DNA from: Candidatus Bathyarchaeota archaeon
GTDB lineage: Archaea; Thermoproteota; Bathyarchaeia; Bathyarchaeales; UBA233
Direction: 5' to 3'
NCBI GenBank assembly: GCA_004376975.1
Contig: SOJA01000181.1
Span: 1 to 10,670, forward strand
Length of the DNA stretch: 10,670 nt
Every line of letters begins with the position of its first letter. Position 1 is the stretch's first letter. The notes below the pieces were generated by a model. That model searched no databases. It worked only from the letters and a program-made list of their open reading frames with translations, and was not told where the DNA came from. This document shows positions 7,027 through 10,670 of this stretch, piece after piece. Made by a program: the position numbers and the translations under genes.

Positions 7027-8133
7027 ATGCCTAATGTCCGTTTGGTGAATGTCACAAAGAAATTCGGAAGTATAGTCGCTGTAGACTGTGTAAGCCTCCA
7101 CATTTATGACAAGGAATATTTCTCCCTGCTTGGTCCAAGCGGTTGTGGAAAAACAACCTTGCTGAGGCTTATTGCAGGACTAGTTCAGCCCGATGAAGGT
7201 GAAATCTACATCGGAGACAAGCTTGTTAATAATGTTCCGCCGGAAGATAGAGACATTGGGTTTGTCTTCCAAACTTTTGCGTTGTTCCCACACATGAATG
7301 CTTGGGACAACGTAATCTACGGTCCAAGAGTAAAAGGTTTCGACATGAAAAAAGCAGCCACAATTGGACATGAAGTGCTCGAGATGGTTAGGCTACATGA
7401 ACGTTTAGACGCCTACACAAACGAGCTAAGCGGAGGAATGATGCAGAGGATAGCTGTGGCAAGAGCTTTGGCAGCAGGCTCCAAACTACTGCTCCTAGAC
7501 GAGCCACTAGGACAATTAGACGCAAAAGTAAGAAATGAACTGAGATATGAAATAAGAAAGATGACAAAAGATTTGGAACTAACAGCCATACATGTCACAC
7601 ACGACCAGGCAGAAGCCATGGCTATCTCAGACAGAATCGCAGTTATAAAAAAAGGAAAAATCGTACAGGTTGGAAACCCAAAGGAGCTTTACATGACCCC
7701 ACAAAACATTTTTATAGCTCACTTCATAGGAGAATCAAACTTCCTAGAAGGCTATATTGCACATCTGAACAAAAAAGAAGCAACAATAGAGCTTCGTGGT
7801 GGAATAAAAGTCCAAGCAAGAACTCAGAAAAACATAAGTAAAGGTGAAAGAGTGGCCTTAGCCGTAAGACCGGAAACTCTGATAATTGAAAAGGACACAA
7901 AGAAAAACGAAAACTCCATCGCAGGCATTGTAGAAAGAATAACCTTCGAAGGAACAAATATACGATATGAAGTTAGACTTGAAAACCAAGACCTAGTTGT
8001 GGTTGTCAAACCATCTCTAATTGAAGAATGGCTTAACGTAGGCGAAAAAACCACCGTAAGCTTTTCATCTGAAAAGACACATGTATTTGCGTATCCAGAG
8101 AGAGGGTTAAGGGAGGAATTATCAGTTGAGTGA
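7027..8133 (+). CDS. ABC transporter ATP-binding protein (PotA/FbpC-like)
   Basis: This is the motor of the importer encoded just upstream; two copies would dock on the two coupling loops of the fused permease. All nucleotide-binding elements are present: Walker A GPSGCGKTT (36-44), Q-loop Q82, signature LSGGMMQR (134-141), Walker B LLLLDEP (154-160), D-loop LGQLDAK and switch H192. Residues from about 235 to 368 form the extra C-terminal OB-like TOBE region typical of the polyamine/iron/sulfate/maltose ATPase group, which often serves regulation. Length (368) is normal. The ATG is preceded by AGAGGCG. There are 71 bp after the permease stop, a larger gap than elsewhere in the operon, but the same strand and the complementary roles support co-transcription. 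The last codons overlap the next gene by 8 bp and contain its ribosome-binding site. Confidence 0.96.
   Translation: MPNVRLVNVTKKFGSIVAVDCVSLHIYDKEYFSLLGPSGCGKTTLLRLIAGLVQPDEGEIYIGDKLVNNVPPEDRDIGFVFQTFALFPHMNAWDNVIYGPRVKGFDMKKAATIGHEVLEMVRLHERLDAYTNELSGGMMQRIAVARALAAGSKLLLLDEPLGQLDAKVRNELRYEIRKMTKDLELTAIHVTHDQAEAMAISDRIAVIKKGKIVQVGNPKELYMTPQNIFIAHFIGESNFLEGYIAHLNKKEATIELRGGIKVQARTQKNISKGERVALAVRPETLIIEKDTKKNENSIAGIVERITFEGTNIRYEVRLENQDLVVVVKPSLIEEWLNVGEKTTVSFSSEKTHVFAYPERGLREELSVE
8111..8117 (+). promoter_or_regulatory. Ribosome-binding site for the DUF47 gene inside the ATPase 3' end
   Basis: GGGAGGA lies 8 nt before the TTG at 8126 and inside the coding end of the ATPase. It supports the TTG as the true start and suggests translation of the two genes is coupled. 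Confidence 0.7.
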
Positions 8134-8785
8134 ACTAGTAAAGTGGTTTGAAAAGAGAAGAGAAACAAAAGCCTTAACAACAGTGCAGCAGCACCTAGCT
8201 CTCACAACTGGAATAGTTGAAGATTTAGAAAAAGCAATACATGCAGCCATCACAAAGGACGAAAAAGAAAAGCAAATATGTATCACAAGAGTGGCAAGCT
8301 GTGAAAAAGAAGCAGACAGACTACGAAGAAAAATTATGCATGACATTTCAAAAGGAGAACTCCCACCAACCGCCAGGATAGACCTATTGGACCTTGTAAA
8401 AAGAGTGGATATGGTCGCAGACTGGAGCAGAGAATCCACACGAATATTAGGCGCCATACCAATAAAGCAGGTGCCAACCCCAATCAAGGACGAACTTACA
8501 GAAATGGTTCAAAACGTAAAGAAATGCGCAATTTCCCTTCAGAAATGCATCAATAAAATGATGACAAAACCTGAAAAAGCACTTGAAGCTGCAGACGCAG
8601 TAGAACGAGAAGAAGAAGAAGTTGACGACCTGCATGAAAAAGCCAGAAAACTATTGGCAAAAGCAGATTTACAGAACGCTGGAACAGCCGTTCTGATTGG
8701 CCAGCTTTTCGAAGCCATAGAAATGATTGCAGACTCCTGTGAAGATGCATGCGACCAAGTAAGAGTTATAATTGTTAGAAAATAA
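8126..8785 (+). CDS. PhoU-like protein of the DUF47 family
   Basis: This 219-residue, almost entirely helical protein fits the DUF47/PhoU-related family, whose members form helical bundles and are usually found beside PiT-type phosphate permeases, where they are thought to control phosphate uptake. Characteristic acidic ExxxD-type patterns that bind metal clusters in PhoU proteins are seen at E60-D64, E163/E164-D167/D168 and E199-D203, and the C-terminal FEAIEMIADSCEDACDQVRV stretch is typical of the family. It has no signal peptide and should be cytoplasmic. The TTG start overlaps the ATPase stop by 8 bp and has a strong GGGAGGA site. Here the partner is an ABC importer, not a PiT carrier, which suggests it regulates that importer; phosphate as the substrate is a plausible but untested reading. 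Confidence 0.88.
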   Translation: MSELVKWFEKRRETKALTTVQQHLALTTGIVEDLEKAIHAAITKDEKEKQICITRVASCEKEADRLRRKIMHDISKGELPPTARIDLLDLVKRVDMVADWSRESTRILGAIPIKQVPTPIKDELTEMVQNVKKCAISLQKCINKMMTKPEKALEAADAVEREEEEVDDLHEKARKLLAKADLQNAGTAVLIGQLFEAIEMIADSCEDACDQVRVIIVRK

Positions 8786-8795
8786 GTGATAAACC

Positions 8796-9074
8796 ATGCC
8801 GGAAATAAAAGTTGACATATCAGAATTAAAAGGTGAAGGCAGCAACCTAATACAAGAACTAGCAGAATTCCTGAAAGAAAAAACGAAAGCTGAAGTTGAA
8901 ACAGCAGCAAATGAAATAATTGTGAAAAGCGAAGAAAAAAACGTTCCAAGATCATACTTGCGTGTTCTCTTGCGAAAGTACCTTCATAAACAGAAGCTGA
9001 GAGAATATTTCAGAGTCATAGGTGGAAAAGAAAATACTCTAATCATCAAAGAGAGAAAAATCTCCGAGGAATAA
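8796..9074 (+). CDS. rpl22e: Ribosomal protein L22e family (eL22)
   Basis: This 92-residue basic protein resembles eukaryotic large-subunit protein eL22. The C-terminal half RSYLRVLLRKYLHKQKLREYFRV aligns without gaps to the human RPL22 segment [22 protein letters not shown] as I remember it, and the preceding IIVKSE matches the ITVTSE strand. The N-terminal helix ELAEFLKEK corresponds to FEQFLQER. It lacks the long acidic tail of the eukaryotic protein, ending in KISEE. The expected role is a peripheral 60S-type subunit protein binding 23S rRNA. The ATG follows GTGAT with 5 nt spacing and sits 10 bp after the DUF47 stop, so it is probably the last gene of the transporter operon. Its stop is 4 bp from the stop of the convergent gene, and a short T-run (9083-9087) could end the transcript. 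Family assignment is by remembered alignment, not a search. Confidence 0.82.
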   Translation: MPEIKVDISELKGEGSNLIQELAEFLKEKTKAEVETAANEIIVKSEEKNVPRSYLRVLLRKYLHKQKLREYFRVIGGKENTLIIKERKISEE

Positions 9075-9078
9075 CAGC

Positions 9079-9495
9079 CTACTTTTTCCTTCTGAATGCT
9101 TCACGTTTCTCTCTGTCGAAATCTTTCTGAATCTTCAACATGCAGCCCCGTGCAATGTAAGTACGCCTAAAAGCGTCTAACAACTGCCCCTCCCCCATAC
9201 CCTCTTCAGCTTTGTCAAGCAAACCCCTCACTGTAACCAGCATCAAACCCGCTTCAGCCTTAGCAAGCTTTGGCCTAAGCTTCCATTTTGATTTGTCAAT
9301 TTCATCTTGAACTACTATTGAGAACAAGAACAAAGCATATTCAAGTTCCGCCGCAACATGCCAAACGCCATCCGCAAGCGAGTCATCATCCTTTTCATCC
9401 AAAGCCAACATTGAACCATCCAGAAAAGCTGCAGCAGCACTCAAAGCCTTCAATATTTTCTTCTCTGCTTCCACTGTCTCAACCCATTTTAGCAC
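9079..9495 (-). CDS. Small helical protein of unknown function
   Basis: This 138-residue protein appears all-helical, charged and without membrane segments or a signal peptide, so probably cytoplasmic. It starts with LKWVETVEAEKKILKALSAA, has an acidic DEKDDDS stretch at about 33-39, a hydrophobic helix AELEYALFLFSIVVQDEID (49-67) and a very basic C-terminus (REKREAFRRKK) that could contact nucleic acid. I do not recognise it with confidence; the archaeal DUF2153 family is one guess worth testing. The start is a GTG with AGGT 5 nt upstream. An in-frame ATG alternative close by was not found. AATAAAAAT at 9513-9521 could be a TATA element, or the gene may be read through from the EamA exporter 48 bp upstream. 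Its stop nearly touches the stop of the L22e gene. Confidence 0.72.
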   Translation of the reverse strand: MLKWVETVEAEKKILKALSAAAAFLDGSMLALDEKDDDSLADGVWHVAAELEYALFLFSIVVQDEIDKSKWKLRPKLAKAEAGLMLVTVRGLLDKAEEGMGEGQLLDAFRRTYIARGCMLKIQKDFDREKREAFRRKK

Positions 9496-9543
9496 ACTAT
9501 ACCTGCTAGTCCATTTTTATTTGTTTCGTAAAACTCGAACTCC

Positions 9544-10467
9544 TCAACTCTTCTCCTTAACAACAAAAAGAACACCCAGTAAAATCGAAGCAGCGCCCAA
9601 AACAAACAGCGGTGCAGGCACCTCTCTAAACAGGATTATGCCCAGAAACGTCGCGCCAACAGGTTCAAGCAAAGCCATTGTCGCGGTTTCGAACGATTTC
9701 AGATTTGACAAAGAAGAAAAATACAATGTATGAGCTACTGCAGTAGACAATATGCCTAACCCCACCAACGGAATGATAATTTCTGCTCCAGCTGGCAATG
9801 TTAAAATCCCGCTTGTCGCAGTTGCACCTAAACCCCCCACAACAGCGGCTGTCAACACATATATCGGGAACATTACAGGAAGTATGGCCATCTCATTCCT
9901 TATTTTCCTGCCATAATTAAGATAGAAAGCTTCAACCAATGCAGCCAAAACAGCTGCTAAATCGCCCTTCAGACTCGGCATAAACCCTTCCGGACGAACA
10001 GCCATAGACACAACCGCAGTTTCAGCATAGCAAATCACGCACACACCTATGAAAGACACTATTAAGCCCACGATTGCAAAGCGAGAAGGCTTAATGCCAA
10101 AGAGAAATATTGAAACGAACACTGAGAAGATTGGAGTCGTATTAACAAGAACTGTTGCGTTAAGAATTGTTGTATTTTTCACTGCAGACGTGAAGAGAAC
10201 AAAGTGAAGAGCGAGAAAAACACTGAGAACAAGCAGATTCTTCAGGTTTCCCCTCACGACGTGAAAGTTAAATGACTTTCTCAGAACAATGATTAATATG
10301 CCTATAGCTAGGCAAGCGACAATCAAGCGCCAGAAAGCTATGTAAAACGCATCTAAATTGTGTAGAAACCTTATGAAGATGGCAGCAGTTCCAAAGAAAA
10401 CTCCAGCAATTATACCTTCTGTCAGGGCTATCTTTCTTGTTCTCACACGAATCCAAACCCCCTTCAC
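9544..10467 (-). CDS. EamA/DMT-family transporter
   Basis: This 307-residue protein has two EamA repeats (about 17-144 and 168-303) and about ten transmembrane helices, the classic layout of drug/metabolite exporters of the inner membrane. Characteristic features are the first helix GIIAGVFFGTAAIFIRF, the mid-repeat LNATVLVNTTPIFSVFVSIF, and near the C-terminus ALLEPVGATFLGIILFREVP (about 266-284), the conserved last-repeat signature. Substrates in this family range from amino acids to nucleotides and sugars and cannot be predicted here. The given start is a GTG at 10467; a second GTG at 10446, seven codons in, follows AAGGGGG at a good spacing and would give 300 residues, so the true start is uncertain. 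A clear TATA element lies at 10501-10510. The small helical gene follows 48 bp downstream on the same strand. Confidence 0.94.
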   Translation of the reverse strand: MKGVWIRVRTRKIALTEGIIAGVFFGTAAIFIRFLHNLDAFYIAFWRLIVACLAIGILIIVLRKSFNFHVVRGNLKNLLVLSVFLALHFVLFTSAVKNTTILNATVLVNTTPIFSVFVSIFLFGIKPSRFAIVGLIVSFIGVCVICYAETAVVSMAVRPEGFMPSLKGDLAAVLAALVEAFYLNYGRKIRNEMAILPVMFPIYVLTAAVVGGLGATATSGILTLPAGAEIIIPLVGLGILSTAVAHTLYFSSLSNLKSFETATMALLEPVGATFLGIILFREVPAPLFVLGAASILLGVLFVVKEKS

Positions 10468-10500
10468 ATTTCCAAATAGAACACTGTCAAGTACGTTAGG

Positions 10501-10510
10501 TTTATACCTA
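10501..10510 (-). promoter_or_regulatory. TATA box for the EamA transporter
   Basis: On the - strand this reads TAGGTATAAA. It would start transcription near 10478, about 11 nt before the GTG at 10467 or about 32 nt before the GTG at 10446. It is the best TATA match I noticed in the window. Confidence 0.55.
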
Positions 10511-10530
10511 TTTTGGGTTATATCAACATC

Positions 10531-10670
10531 TCAAGATTTAAAGGTGAACATTACCATGAACACTGAAAAAACCATTAAACCATCCTTAAAACTCACATGA
10601 CCAATGCAGACACCATACGACAATGCCACATACGTGAGAGGTAACAATATCAGAAAAGTCTTGTTCCCAA
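10531..10670 (-). CDS. Probable C-terminus of a membrane protein (5' part outside the window)
   Basis: On the - strand a frame enters from the right edge and runs 45 codons to a TGA at 10531-10533. It encodes two hydrophobic stretches, TFLILLPLTYVALSYGVCIG and LMVFSVFMVMFTF, separated by HVSFKDG, which looks like the last two helices of a polytopic membrane protein. It lies on the same strand as, and 63 bp before, the EamA gene. The frame is short and lacks its start, so a chance open frame remains possible; a competing + strand frame from 10604 is shorter and has no ribosome-binding site. Confidence 0.35.
   Translation of the reverse strand, partial: GNKTFLILLPLTYVALSYGVCIGHVSFKDGLMVFSVFMVMFTFKS

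Noticed and set aside
6957..7034. A 25-codon frame (starting MLNIPLKYDA) between the permease and ATPase genes whose stop overlaps the ATPase start
   Set aside because: A frame of this length is expected by chance, there is no ribosome-binding site before its ATG, and the ATPase has its own AGAGGCG site. It could be a coupling leader but nothing supports this beyond the overlap.
10556..10600. A 14-codon + strand ORF with AAGGTGA upstream, and a + strand frame from 10604 to the edge
   Set aside because: The first is too short to be a likely gene, and the second lacks a ribosome-binding site and is open for only 22 codons. The - strand frame through the same bases looks more protein-like.

Overview
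The window looks like archaeal chromosome from a TACK-type lineage. A Bathyarchaeia-like organism is my best guess, and an Asgard archaeon is a possible alternative. Supporting signs are an archaeal replicative ATP-dependent DNA ligase, a free-standing AlaX-type alanyl-tRNA editing protein, a secreted protein with an IPEFP plus C-terminal helix sorting tail, N-glycosylation sequons in extracytoplasmic segments, archaeal TATA-like promoters, GGTGA/GAGG Shine-Dalgarno sites with frequent TTG/GTG starts, and a ribosomal protein of the otherwise eukaryote-type L22e family. The organism call is inference; there is no rRNA here to confirm it. I found no mobile element, CRISPR array, tRNA or rRNA.

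Layout. Positions 1-565 hold the 3' end of a secreted, probably glycosylated surface protein on the + strand, converging on a four-helix membrane protein of unknown function (638-1153, - strand). Next come two - strand genes, DNA ligase (1292-3052) and an FMN nitroreductase-family protein (3132-3653). The nitroreductase is divergent from alaX (3771-4544), and the space between them carries two copies of a short palindrome 20 bp apart. A 245-bp gap with a G-rich stretch and a 13-nt direct repeat separates alaX from the main + strand operon.

The operon (4790-9074) encodes a double-domain ABC permease with a large extracytoplasmic insertion, its ATPase, a PhoU-like DUF47 protein whose start overlaps the ATPase stop, and an L22e ribosomal protein 10 bp further on. 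The permease and ATPase form a complete importer core of the iron(III)/thiamine/oxyanion class, but no substrate-binding protein is present in the window. The DUF47 protein is a likely regulator and points toward phosphate or another anion or metal without proving it. The L22e gene converges, with only 4 bp between stops, on a small helical protein of unknown function (9079-9495, - strand). That gene follows a ten-helix EamA/DMT-family exporter (9544-10467, - strand). The right edge probably carries the C-terminus of another - strand membrane protein.

Most noteworthy are the archaeal L22e gene and its position behind a transporter operon, the glycosylation- and cysteine-rich ectodomain built into the ABC permease, the ABC-DUF47 pairing without a binding protein, and the twin palindromes between the nitroreductase gene and alaX.
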